A stretch of 64,000 nt of DNA from NCBI GenBank assembly GCA_016946835.1, contig JACVTC010000016.1, forward strand, positions 1,768,631 to 1,832,630, read 5' to 3'. Positions within the stretch are counted from its first letter, which is position 1, and each line of letters starts with the position of its first letter. A program made the translations under genes and the position numbers. The notes under the pieces are model-generated. The model did no database searches, was not told the origin of the DNA, and saw only the letters and a list, made by a program, of their open reading frames with translations. Shown here piece after piece: positions 25,975 to 38,345 of this stretch. This stretch comes from Neocallimastix lanati (nom. inval.) (lineage: Eukaryota; Neocallimastigomycota; Neocallimastigomycetes; Neocallimastigales; Neocallimastigaceae).

Positions 25975-27554
25975 AATTATAAGGGATGGTAATATGAGGA
26001 TTCTTAAGAAATCTTTTTATGGAATAGAGTGCTTTTCTAAGATTATTATTCATTCTCTGTATTATTGGTTTCAATTCTAAATTATTTGAAAAAACGGTAC
26101 ACCTAAGTAGGTATAGCAATTGGTTTTAGGTAACTCTTGACTTGAAAGATAAAAGGTAGGGTTACTATTATTAAGAAATTTTGAAACTTCCCCTCGTGCT
26201 ACTAAACTGGCACATTTATTGATATCAAATTGTATTTAATTAATTTCTAGCCCACTTACTGGCTAACTTTAACAACTTCTTAAGTTGAGATCTTGTTGGA
26301 GTACATAACACATTGTCATCTGCAAAGAGACCTCCACAACAAAGTTTATCACCAATAAAGATTCCATATTTATCACATTTATTAAAAATGTCATTAATGA
26401 ACAACTTAAAAAAAATTGGTGAGAGGGGACAACTTTGACAAACACCTTTCTTAATACTAAATGATTCTGATAATTGTCCATCGACCCTTGCATAAGTCTT
26501 GGAAGATAAGTATAAATTTTCAATAAATTTATAACACTTAACTTCTAATACCTAAGTGATGAATTTTCATTTTTCATTATATCTGAGAATAGAGTCATAT
26601 GCCTTTTTGAGGTCCAAAAAAAGAAAAGGTTAGTATCTTTACATTCAAATTTTCATCTCTGACATATTATTCTTAATGAAGTGTAAAGACTTATACATTC
26701 TTCTCGATTACGAAATTCATATTGTTCTGGTCTAATAAATCCTATATCAATTCCATATTTAGAGATTCTATTAATGATGATTTTTTTACTATAATTTTTA
26801 ATCCATTATTAATAAGAGAGAATGCCACAATAGTTATTACCATCTGATGGATTGTCCTTTTTATAGATAGAAACTATCGATGTGTTATTCCATGATTTTG
26901 GAAAATCATTATTCTAAATACGGTTGATTAAGGCTTTGAGACATTTAAAGCCAGATGAAATAATACTATTATTATCACTTGATTCTTCTGAAACATCTTT
27001 ACCAGGAATCAAAGCTTTGAAGAATTGCATTGGAATACCATCTGAACCACAAGCTTTAAAGTTAGGGGTAGATGAGACCGCTTCATTAATTTCTTCATCT
27101 TTAATATTTTGGTTAATTTTCCATTCTTGTTGCCTTGGACTTCCCGAATTCCTAAGTGCATCAGAATCTTTCCAGAAATCTTTAGAAAGACTATGACCTG
27201 AAGAATCCAACCCTAAGAATTTATAATGAGAATGTCAAGCTTTTAATTTTTCATCTGTAGAAGAAACTAGTTCATTGTTATTTTTTTTTTAATAGGATGA
27301 GAGACCGTGAAAGATTGATTATTTATTTTTGTATTCTTTTTTACCCATTTCCATGTTTTCCTAATTTCTAATTTTAATCCAATATAAATTTTCCTTTTTT
27401 TCCTATATTGGTTATATTTTTTATGAATTGATTTACATAGTCTATTATACGAGTCAATCTACAATTTTAGCATATTCGTTGGAATCACATGCAGATTTAT
27501 AACGCTTAATTTGTTTATATTTTATATATGTTTTACCTTTGAGGACACAATAAA
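25975..27554 (-). pseudogene. LINE copy C2, decayed RT region
   Basis: The minus strand holds the RT half of a LINE in order. Near 27490 is SACDSN (copy A SACNDF). At 27210-26914 is an open stretch with FKACGSDGIPMQFFKAL, which matches APGPDGIPIEFFKAF. Near 26600 is the KKAYDS region. Near 26430 is CPLSPIFF. Near 26320 is GGLFADDN. At 26060-25975 is LKPIIQRMNNNLRK (copy A LKPIQSKLNSNLNV). Several frameshifts and stops are present. No tail remains: the left edge abuts C1 and the right edge abuts C3. Confidence 0.75.
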
Positions 27555-29126
27555 TGTAATAATAAAATTACATTATTTAAATGAAAAAGAAAATAAAAAA
27601 TAAAATTTATGAAATGAAAATATTATATATTATATAATTATAAAAGTGCATTTGAAGCAATAGTTTCTAAATTTTCCTATTCATCGATGATAACATCGTA
27701 TCCATTATTGCAAGTAAATAATTTCAGTATTAGTGTTATCAATCGAATCTGTATCCGATCTTTCACTGAGAGGTGAAAATCCATGCTTTTTCATTTCGAC
27801 GTTGGTGCTCTTAGCAACGGTTGATTCAATAGATTCAACGGAATACCATTTCATCATCAATCTAAAAAGATCGACAAATCAATGGTATTACCTTTGTTAG
27901 AAAGTCCGCAATCCCCACAAAATACGGAAGAGTCGACGAAGTTGAACTTTGCTTAAAAATATTGTCAACTAATTGTCTTTGCTCCCCATCATTAATTTTA
28001 ATTTTTGAATATATTGAACGCCCGCCAAGAAGAGCACTCAATATAAAGTAATAAATATTATTATCATAATCCTTTTCTGAATCTAAAGAAACATCCAAGG
28101 ATTTTTGTTCAATTATCATTGTAGACTTCAAAAAGAGATCATCTAGAAAAGGTAAAGATTTATTTCTGTAATTTTCCAATTCTATACAGGCAAAGATCCA
28201 GTGAGAAAAGCGAGGTACACTAACACCACAACAAAGGCAACATTTAGGGCAATCTTCTGAGACTATTTTTATTTTAATGGAAATCCTAATGTCAAATTTA
28301 AAACCACACCTAATTCGAGAAATCCAAAAGAATCCCAACTGATACTTAGGATATTGAAATGTTATGTTTCTGATTTCTGAAATAAATCCAAAATCATTCT
28401 CCTTGTAAATAATTACTTTTTTTTAGCTTTTGAGAGTTTGAAGACGTCTCTTTCCCAATAAAACCTTTTTTATTTCACTTATTTTCTTACCATTTAATTT
28501 CTTATCCAAAGTCCTTGATTCTTTAGTACATGAGTAAAGTGACATACTAGGAGTATTATTAATGAGATGATTAATAATACATGATGAATTTTTCCATTTT
28601 CTAAAGCATCGTAATTGAGATATTGCATAGATAGCTGAAAGAGGAGGTATTCTCAATTCACGAGTAATATCATAGAGACTAACAGAAGAATTGCGAGATT
28701 TAAATCCGTAACTCCAGTAAAGTCCTCTATTAATAATTTTTTGAGCTTTAGAACATCTGCTCTTATTTGAACCAAAGAGAGGAGCATAATATATAACAAG
28801 ACTAAGAATAAACGAAATTAAAACATATTTCTTCAATGGGAGAGGAATAGATTTATTAATAAGAAATCGAAAGTACGAATTTAATTTGACATTTAAATTA
28901 CTGTTTAATTTGGATTGTATAAGTTTCAATGATAAACATTCATCAAAAGGAATACCAAGATAAGTATAGTTGTCAGTTTTAGGTAATTTGTCACTATCAA
29001 TAAAGAAAGCATAATTTATGGGTTTAACAAAGTTAATTGGCTTTACAACAATGGTAGCACAATTATTAATTCCAAAAGTCATTTCATTTTTAATAGCCCA
29101 TTCATGAACCTTATTCAAAATTTTCA
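27555..29126 (-). pseudogene. LINE copy C3, 5'-truncated, close relative of copy A
   Basis: This is nearly identical to the last 1.5 kb of copy A. Two long minus frames (29127-28423 and 28338-27862) cover the end of RT (KILNKVHEWAIKNEMTFGIN), the region to SLYDITRELRIPPLSA, and the zinc knuckle CPKCCLCCG, broken by one frameshift near 28430. The copy begins abruptly at KILNKVHEW, as expected for incomplete reverse transcription. Its 3' end stops at AATAATAAAATTACAT without a poly(A) tail, like copy B. Confidence 0.85.
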
Positions 29127-29700
29127 TTATAAAAAATACATGTAGGTAAAAAGTACATTTGTAATTAAAAATAATAAAAAAAAAGTTAAAAAAAAAATAA
29201 AAAAAAAATAAAAAAAGCTCAAAAATACTATGTATTTCGGCAAGTTGTACTATGCGGGAATTTTTCCCTTCCTAACAAATAAAAAAGAAATAAAACCTAA
29301 AAGGAACATCTTTAAAATAGATAGTGTGGTATCCACTAAACTCTCCTCGGATCCATCATTTATTGAACTACTAGGGCGAGATTCACCCTTCTTAGAAAGA
29401 GATGATGATCCTGTATTATCATTATGCCTTATCAGTACGACATCGACGCTCTTAGTTAAGTTTGGTAATTTGGAATACCTATCAAATAATAGCTCAAACG
29501 AACTGCTTATGATAGGTATTGCGCTAGTTAAGAATTCCGTCAAGCCCACAATTTTTGGAACAGGTGACTCAGATGAATCTTTGAAAAGTAGTTCATTTAA
29601 TTGTCTCTGTTCCCCACTATCGAAATGTAGCTCATTTAAAGCTAAAGTTCCACCAAGAATTAACACAGATGGAATAAAATAAATTTTTTTTTTTTTTTTC
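29127..29700 (-). pseudogene. LINE copy D, C-terminal fragment of another subfamily
   Basis: An open minus frame (29666-29250) encodes GEQRQLNELLFKDSS, VGLTEFLTSAIPII and LTKSVDVVLIRH. These match GEQRQLVDNIFKQSS, VGIAEFLTNVIPLI and VTKSVDVEMIRH of copy A in the same order but at clearly lower identity. It is only the region after the zinc knuckle. The right end runs into a T-rich stretch (29683-29708) that begins another fragment. Confidence 0.72.
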
Positions 29701-29960
29701 TTTTTTTTAAAGCCGCAATTATTGCGAACTTTAATCTTTATTTATTTATTCTTATATAAAATACATGAATACTTTTAATTTTAATAAAAAATAAAAAAAC
29801 ACAGAATTACTAAAATAAATAAATATTATTTATCCAATTTGAACATAATAATAAATGAAAAAGTAACGTGAAATAAAAAGTAATAATCAAAAAAAAGTGT
29901 ATAAATAAGTTCAGAAAAAAAGTTCATATGCAACGAACCTCACCTCCTTATGGATTAGGG
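29683..29960 (-). mobile_element. LINE tail and 5' end fragments
   Basis: Positions 29683-29708 are T-rich (poly(A) tail on the minus strand), followed by GCGAACTTTAATCTTTATTT and AAAATACATGAA, resembling the LINE 3' UTR. At 29900-29945 AGTTCATATGCAACGAACCT matches 5053-5078 at the 5' end of copy A. A 3' end and a 5' end only about 200 bp apart suggest an internally deleted or stacked pair of copies. Confidence 0.5.
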
Positions 29961-30089
29961 TTTGAATTGACTATCTGAAAGAATTATGGTCTTTTCTCTC
30001 AGAGGCATTGACCCTGATAGCCTGTAATACTGCATTTTCAGCGTTGACGCTCCATAAAATAAAATAAAATAAAATAAAATAAAACAAAA

Positions 30090-30131
<42 letters not shown>

Positions 30132-30303
30132 TTTTTTTTTTTAACGGCAGCAAACTTGTTTCATCTTTATTGATTAAATATTTGATAAATTACATGTAAT
30201 AAAATAAAAAAAAAAAAAGATAAAAAAATAAACAAAAAATAAAACACAAAATAAAATAAAATAATGGTATAATATATTCTAGTTTCATTTAATTAATATT
30301 TGT
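29961..30303 (-). mobile_element. LINE 5' leader-like segment and a further poly(A)-tailed fragment
   Basis: Positions 29961-30055 are mixed-composition sequence (GACTATCTGAAAGAATTATG, GCATTTTCAGCGTTGACGCT) directly upstream, on the minus strand, of the 5' motif at 29900-29945; they may be LINE 5' UTR. AAAAT/AAAT repeats fill 30055-30128. A T run at 30129-30142 followed by TAACGGCAGCAAACTTGTTT looks like the 3' end of another short copy. Identity to a specific LINE is uncertain. Confidence 0.35.
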
Positions 30304-30313
30304 AAGACTTCAC

Positions 30314-30317
<4 letters not shown>

Positions 30318-30357
<40 letters not shown>

Positions 30358-30842
30358 CTAGGAATAAACTTTATTTAATAATATTTTTTTTTTTTAAAAA
30401 ATACATGAAGTTTAAATACATGAAATTTTTTATTTTATATTAATATTAAAAAACTACGTTATGAGATTCGAGGACGAAAAGGCCTCTAACTCTTCCCATT
30501 CATCGAAGATAACTCCATGTGGATGAAAATTATCATTCGAATCTGTATCAGAATTTCTTCTTTGCCTTATCGTTACGACGTCGACGCTCTTGACAACGGT
30601 AGGCCTAACACTATACAAATCGATCATGGTGTAAAAATCACCAATCACAATAGGCATAACGTTAGTAAGGAATTCCGCAAGCCCCACAAAATATGAAATC
30701 GGGAAAGAAGACTCGTTCGAAGGTGATTGAAAAATATTATTAATATATCGCCTTCTTTCCCCCGAGCCGATCTTTAAGATTTCAAATACTGCATTTCCGC
30801 CAAGAAGGAGACACAGCACGTAAAAATTGATATTATCATCAA
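30318..30842 (-). mobile_element. LINE copy E, 525 bp 5'-truncated insertion with 14 bp target duplication
   Basis: AAGACTTCACAAGG occurs perfectly on both sides (30304-30317 and 30843-30856). Directly inside the left copy is a T run of about 36 (the poly(A) tail) and then TAGACTAGGAATAAACTTTA, the 3' UTR shared with copy A. The minus frame from about 30842 to 30454 encodes FYVLCLLLGGNAV, YFVGLAEFLTNVMPIV, VKSVDVVTIRQ and FDEWEELEAF, matching the C-terminal region of copy A. The frame stays open to its stop at 30454. This is a textbook target-primed insertion product. Confidence 0.9.
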
Positions 30843-30925
30843 AAGACTTCACAAGGGCATTATTATACTGAAGTATAATAATTAATTTTGACTTCACAAT
30901 GTTAATCATAAATTTAAGATACAAA

Positions 30926-31064
<139 letters not shown>

Positions 31065-31166
31065 AGCATTTTTATTTTTTTTTTTTTTTATTTTTTTATA
31101 TTTTTTTTCTGAAATTATATTAATATATATTTATGTTATTGCGCAAACTAAATTAACTGATAATAT

Positions 31167-31208
<42 letters not shown>

Positions 31209-31421
31209 GTCTATTTATTTTACATGTATAAAAAAAATTAATCTTATCTATAGTACTTATTTTATATAATGCTTTTCTTTATTATTATTATTATTATTTT
31301 TTAATATTATTTTCTTAAAATAATGAGCCATGATTTATATAACTTGATATAACTTGATATACGTTAACATAAAGATTTACTTAATTTATATATATGTTTT
31401 TTTTTTTTTTTTTTTTTTAGA
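31065..31421. other. AT-rich spacer
   Basis: Includes a T run at about 31172-31207 and another at 31398-31419. This is the 3' flank of the acyl-CoA synthetase gene. No gene is seen. Confidence 0.65.
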
Positions 31422-33666
31422 TTAATTATTAACTTTCTCATATAACTTATTAATAACATCACTAAAGTGACGTCTAATTTGAATACGTTTATTTTTGAAA
31501 GTTGGAGTTAATAATTCATTTTCAATAGTAAATGGTTCAGAAATTAATTCAATTTCCTTTGGAATTTCATAACCGTTAAGACCAAAGTTTCTAGATATGT
31601 TTTCAATATCTTGTAAAATTAATAAACGAGCAGATTCTGATTTACAAACTTTTTCTAAAGTCCATTCGGTATTATCATTTTCACCCTTAATTTCTGGAAC
31701 AACATTTTCAACATCTGGAACAACAATACCAACAAGTTTAGATGAAAGTGGATTACCATCAATGTATGATTGTGAAATAAATCTACTATTATTAATGACA
31801 GCTTCAATCTTTTCTGGAGCAATATATTCTCCTTGAGCAAGTTTAAAGATGTTCTTTCTTCTATCAATGATTTTAAGAGTACCATTAGGTAATAATTCTC
31901 CGATATCACCACTGTGTACCCAACCATCTTCATCAATTGTTTCCTTAGTTGCCTCTGGGTTATTATGATATCCAACAAAACTATTGTAACCTCTACTACA
32001 AATTTCACCTCTTGGATTTGGTTCATCAGTAGCATAGTAATCCATTTCTGGTACATCAATTAATTTCATTTCACAACTACAAACTGGTGGACCAATGTTA
32101 CTACCATATGGATATTGATAATCACCATAAATTTGAATATTAGAAACAGTACAAGTTTCTGTTTGACCATAACCTTCGTAAACTTGACAACCAAGAACAA
32201 TTCTCATAAATTCAATAATATTATAATCAATTGGAGCGGAACCACAAATGATGAATTTTAAATTTCCACCTACAACATTTTGAATTTTTTCGAAAACAAT
32301 TTTATCCCAAATACTATCTCTTGTAATAATACCTCTTCTAAGATATTTTCTTTTTCTTTCCACAGCAAAGTTAAAAATAAACTTTTTAAGGAAGCCAGAG
32401 TTATTAGCAGTATTGGTAACAGTATCATAAATTCTACAAAGTACTCTTGGAACACATGGCATATCATCTGGCTTTAAGATACTAATATCTGACATAAGAT
32501 TACGAGCACTTCCGGAGAAGTAACCAATAATACATCCATAACTTTGGAAAGCATGACAAATAACTCTTTCTAAGACATGAGCTAATGGTAAATAAGAATA
32601 GTGAATATGTCCTTTGTGTACATTGTAACCAGCATTTTCGAAATAACCACCAACCGAAGCAACAATACCACCATTCTTTAAGATAACACCTTTTGGTGTA
32701 CCAGTAGTACCAGAAGTATAACAGATAGTAAATACATCATCTGGAGTTAATGGAACAGGTTCAACTGGATGTTGCTTACCATATTCTAAAACTTCATTAA
32801 AAGTACGAAGAGTAAGCCCACATTCTTTAGCCTTTTCTAATTTATCTTCTGGAATGGTAGTTAAACCATAATTACAAACAATGACATGCTCTAAAGTTTT
32901 AGTTTTAGAAGTAATTTCAAAAAGATTATTAAGATGTTCCATATGAGTAATAACTAATTTTACATTTGTATTATCTATGATGTATTTAAGTGAAGCATTA
33001 TCAAAACTATTGTAAAGTGGAGTTGAAATAATTGAATAGAAAAGACAAGCTGAATCAGCAATATTCCATTCTGGACAGTTGACCATATAGATACCAAGAG
33101 TTTTTTCAAATTTACATTGTGGCTTATATCCATATAAATTAATCATTGCAGAACCAAGATTCTTGTAGGCTTCTTCAGCTTCACCTATATAATGAAATAG
33201 TTAAAAAAATTTTTTTTATTATAATTAAACATCAATAATTTGTTATTAAAAATCGTTATATTTTTACTATTAGATATTGTTCTATTTTAGCTATCATTTC
33301 ATTTAATGCACTATTTCTTAATGTATTTATTTTTATTTATTATTTATGCCTATATATCTTTTTATTTGTATATTTACCAAAAGTCATCCATTCGTATTTA
33401 TTATTTACTCTTCTACCTAAAAATCTACTGTCTCTGCCATTAATTTCCATATTATTATAGAAACAATCGACAGAAGTATATAACTTCTTTTCCTTTTTTT
33501 CTCCAGTTTCTGGGTCATTATAGTTATAACTGATATAGTTTTTTAATTCACCGTTGTTACCACGAGTACGGAAAATGTCTGATTCTCCCTTTTTATCATT
33601 TTTGATATAAATGGATTGAGACTTTAAAAGCTCTTGATCGATATCTGGTTTTGAAAAGAAAAACAT
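31422..33666 (-). CDS. long-chain acyl-CoA synthetase, two exons
   Basis: The enzyme activates fatty acids with ATP and CoA for lipid synthesis, remodelling or degradation. Exon 1 is 33666-33378 and exon 2 is 33184-31422, joined in phase 1 to give 683 residues, typical for the ACSL/FAA family. Seen: conserved EWMTFGEA at the splice joint (about residues 92-99), P-loop YTSGTTGTPKGV (about 252), the LPLAHVLER motif, EGYGQTE (about 434), HSGDIGELLPNG and the adenylation-to-thioesterification hinge DRRKNIFKLAQGEY (about 534), then the C-terminal subdomain. All catalytic motifs are intact. I see no transmembrane helix or C-terminal peroxisomal signal (it ends LYEKVNN), so a cytosolic or membrane-peripheral enzyme is likely. 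A bacterial-type FadD is less likely given the length and the WMTFGE start. Confidence 0.93.
33185..33377 (-). other. 193 bp intron in the acyl-CoA synthetase gene
   Basis: Donor CTTTTG|GTAAAT and acceptor TTATATAG|GTGAAG on the minus strand. It joins WMTFG to EAEEAYKNLG. Highly A/T. Confidence 0.88.
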
Positions 33667-33748
33667 TTTCTAATTTGAAAAAATATTCAATAAAAATGTT
33701 TCCAACATTTTTTAGAATTTTTATTTCAAGAGTTAAATATAAGTATTT

Positions 33749-33820
<72 letters not shown>

Positions 33821-34499
33821 TAATAAACAATTAATGAATAGGCATATAACTAATATTAGCTTTAGCTTTTTTTTTTATTTTTTAACTTTTTTTTTTTTAT
33901 TTTTTAACTTTTTTTTTTTTATTTTTTGTTTAGCAAATTTTTATTTTTTACTTATTTTATTATTTATAATAATTATTATTGATATAGTATATTTATAAAT
34001 ACCTTTCTTTTTTTTTTTTCTTTAAATAACTCTAAATTTAAAGTTTTAAATATATCCTTATATAAAAATTTAATATTTGAATACTTCTCTTATTATTTTT
34101 CTTTATTAATATATAAGAGAAAATTGAGGAATAAAAAAAAAAAAAAGAACTTTTGTAATTTCAAAATTTAAAAAAAAAAAAAAAGGGAAGCAAGAGTAAA
34201 GTAATAAAAAATAAAAAGGTATTTTATACCTTTTATATCATTTTTTATGATATTTATTTATTTATTTATTTATTTTTATAAAATTAAAATTATAAATTAA
34301 ATGATAATTAAATTTATTATTTGTAATTAATAAATATTAAAAATAAATAAAATAAAATAAAAATAAGGAATAAGTAAATAAGTATAAAAAAATATATTTT
34401 ACTATATAATTACAGAATATAAATATATATTATTTATTAAATTAAAATATAAAATATAAAATATTTTAATTATATTTTATATTTTATATTTTATAAATA

Positions 34500-34790
34500 A
34501 TATTTTAATATTTATTTAATTATTATTTATTATTTATTTATTTATTATTTATTATTTATTATTCAATCATTAATTATTTATTATTTATTATTTATTTATT
34601 TATTATTTATTATTTATTTATTTATTATTTATTATTTATTATTTATTATTTATTATTTTATTATTTATTATTTTATTATTTTATTATTTATTATTTATTA
34701 TTTATTATATATTATTTATTATTCATAATTTATTATTTATCATTCAAATTATTATATTATTATTTATTATTTCATTATTAATTTTATATT
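34500..34790. repeat. TATTTATTATT low-complexity tract
   Basis: Irregular TATT/TTAT repeats on the plus strand with drifting unit length. Confidence 0.85.
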
Positions 34791-36118
34791 TTATCTTTAT
34801 TTATATTTCATAGTTTATATTTTATATTTTGTAATTATTTATAACTTAATATATTATTTATAATTATAAATAATATATTTAGAGTATAAAGGAATAAAAG
34901 TTTTTTTCTTTTTTATATAGTTTTTCTATTAATGTTAATATACCTAAAATAAATTATTCTAGCACCAAAGTTCATGGCTAATAACTTTAAATACTAATAT
35001 TTGTTCAATCAATTGAATAGAATGAACGTTTGTTAAGAAATGCTCTATTTTTTAATTTATTAAATGTTCATTTAAATTTATATTATGAAATAATTAATAC
35101 TATATTACAAGCCAATCATTAAAACAAATATAACCAAGATTGGGTCAAAAATGTTATATAATACAATATAAAGATAATATATGTTTATATATTATACCAA
35201 TTAAAAAATAAAAATTTTCAATTCAATTAAGAAATGAACAAAAAAAAAAAAAAAAAGGATAAAATAAAATGAAATAAAAAATTTGTGAAGACAAATTAAT
35301 ATTGTTATTACCAATTCTAGGGTTATTTAAATAAAAATTAGATATAATATTATTTATAAATAAATAAATAAATGCTATATAATAAATAAATAAATAAATA
35401 AATATAAATAAATAAGTATAAATATCTAAAAGTTAATAAATATAGATAAATAAATAGAATTAATTATTAAATACTTTATATACAGTTAAATAGATATTAT
35501 GAATAATTTTTAAATTATAAGGAAGAATGAATTATCTTTAAGCTTATTTTAAATAAAAATAATCCTAATATTCTTTATTTTTTCCATTTTTGTATAAACT
35601 ATTAAAGTTTGGAATCAATTTCTTATTTGTAATTAATAATTAATTATATTATATTATATGCAAATATAATATTGATCAATATAAAGATTATATAAAGTTC
35701 ATATTTTATTTATAAAACATAGTACTAATAATATATCAAAAAAAATAAAAATAAAAGTTTTAAATAGTTTTTATTGTAATAAATTCAAAGTATAATATAA
35801 TAAATAGTATAATTCAAAGTATAAATTTGCATATATAATAATAGATTATTATATATTAATCTATAATAAATTTATATATATATTAAAACTTTATATATTA
35901 AAATAATTTCATTCCATAGTTGATATATTAAATATAAATTAATTGAATAATTATTTATGCCATAAAAATATTTTAAATGCTAATAATACATATAAATATA
36001 TTATATTATATAAGATTTTTTTAGTTTAAATATTTTTTATCATATTTAATATTTGATTAATAATTAATAATATTATTAAGGAATATTTAATTCTTCTTTT
36101 TCAATTATAATAATAATT

Positions 36119-36149
<31 letters not shown>

Positions 36150-38025
36150 TTATTATTATTTCAAATTATTATATTATTGTAATTTAATTATAATTCAGTA
36201 ATAATTTAGCGATTACTCTATACTTTAGCAAGCAAGCAAGAAAACAAATAAAAAAAAAGAAAAAAATTAGAAAATTATAGATATTGATAAAGGCAGTAAT
36301 ACTAGCATATAAATTTACAAAATAATATTTAGTAGTAATTTTTCTATATTAATTTTTTTCTATATTAATAAATAAGAAATAAGATTTATTATTTATATTT
36401 AATTTTAATTATTTCTATATTTAAATTTTTTTTATATATATAAAAAATTTTTTTTATTTATTGGGTTTATTATTATATCATTTATAAATATTATTAATAA
36501 TATGTATGTATATAAGATAAAATAAAACAAAGCAAAAAAAAAGGCATATTTTATTACATAAAGACTTTCTTGACGTTTATTTTTATTTATTATTTATTAT
36601 TTCTTTAAGTAAAGATAGATTCAAAAGAGTCAAAGGTTTAAAAATTATATATAATAAAATACATCATGGGATTGAATGTATTTATAATGTATTTAAAATG
36701 TATTTACTTTAAAAAGAAAAATAAAAATATTTTCACATGCAAGAAAAAAAATTTATAAAAAAAAATTATTATCATTACCATATAAAAAAATTTAATATAT
36801 AAATAACAAATTTATAAATAATTAAAATTTTAATTTTTTTTTATTATTAATATGTAATAATGAAAGTTCAATGGATTTTTTTTTTTTTTTTTTTTTTTCT
36901 TTCTAAAAAAAAAAAAAAAAAAAAGATATATATTTATATTTATGTATTTATTTGTTATTTAATTCAAAATTTTATCTTTCGTTCTTTTCTTTACTTAAAA
37001 TTTTTATTCTTGTCTTCTCATTATGATTAGGCTTTTATTTAAAAATTAAAAACTTTATATTTCATTTTATTTTTCAAACAATGAACAATGGCAGTAATAT
37101 TAAAATGATAAATATATAAATTTTTATTATTTTATTTTTCTTTTTCATTTTTTATAAATAATGTAATTAATATAACTAATAAAATATAAATAATATAAAA
37201 TGATATATATAATATAAATAATATAAATAATTTAAATAATATAAATGATGTAAATAATAATAAATAATATAAATAGTATAAATAATATAAAGTATCATGT
37301 ATAATTAAAAAAATGAAAAGTATTATATAAAAGAATAAAAGTAAAAATATCTATAAAATTAAAATATTATTTAATTGTATTTAAAAAAACTTCTATCAGA
37401 GATTCAATTAAATCATAATTTATTGTTCAAGATTTGATTTGAATTTTTAAATTGTTTGATTACTCATAACTCTTACTAGGATATATTTAGCACATCTAAA
37501 TGGATATATTTACTAATAGCTATATATTATAATGATATAGGAAAATGGTTTTAAAATAAGTCATTCATAATAATAATAACAGTAATAAACTAAGGCAGTG
37601 ATTAATAAATTGAACAAAATAAAAATTTTAAAGTTTATGCTATTCTATAAATAAATACTACTGTCAATGGATCATTTTTATTAAAGGTCTTTGTTATAGC
37701 AATAATTATAAATAATTATAAATAATAATAAATAATAATAAATTAAATGAATGGAGAACAAAAAAATTTATCATACAAAAATAAAGATTCTAATAATGTA
37801 TACATTTCCAATAATACATTCATATAATTTAATTAATGTAAAAATTTTAACTAAGCGTAGTTGATTTTTAAGTTTTTAAACTTTAAATTTTTTCCACCAA
37901 ATAAAATAGGATATACTATAAAAAAAATTTTAAAATATGTAAAAGACAATGCAAGACTAGCCTAAATAGAAAATATAAAAATTTATATTTATTTATATAT
38001 TTATTATTTATATTTAATTTTTAAT

Positions 38026-38345
38026 TAATTAATTATTTATTATTTATTTATTATATATTATTTATTTATTATTTATTATTTATTTATTATTTATTATTTA
38101 TTATTTATTATTTATTTATTATTTATTATTTATTATTTATTATTTATTACTTATTATTTATTATTTATTATTTAATTATTTATTATTTATTATTAATTAT
38201 TTCATTATTAATTATTTCATTATTTATTATTTATTATTTATTATTTATTATCTATTATTTATTATTTATTATCTATTATCTATTATCTATTATCTATTAT
38301 TTATTATAATACATAATAAATAATAGATAATACATAATAAATAAA
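38026..38345. repeat. TATTTATTATT tract ending in an inverted TATCTATTAT/ATAATAGATA pair
   Basis: About 280 bp of TATTTATTATT units, changing to TATCTATTATC near 38250. It is followed at 38306-38343 by the complementary AATACATAATAAATAATAGA, so the right end can fold into a hairpin. Confidence 0.8.

Noticed and set aside
29230-29682. Plus-strand 150-codon frame
   Set aside because: The opposite strand matches the LINE C-terminal region in order (GEQRQL, VGLTEFLT, KSVDV), so the plus frame is a shadow.
30845-30924. The start of the LINE copy E frame as part of the element
   Set aside because: The 14 bp target duplication ends at 30856 and places the element's 5' limit at 30842, so the upstream codons are chance read-in from the flank.
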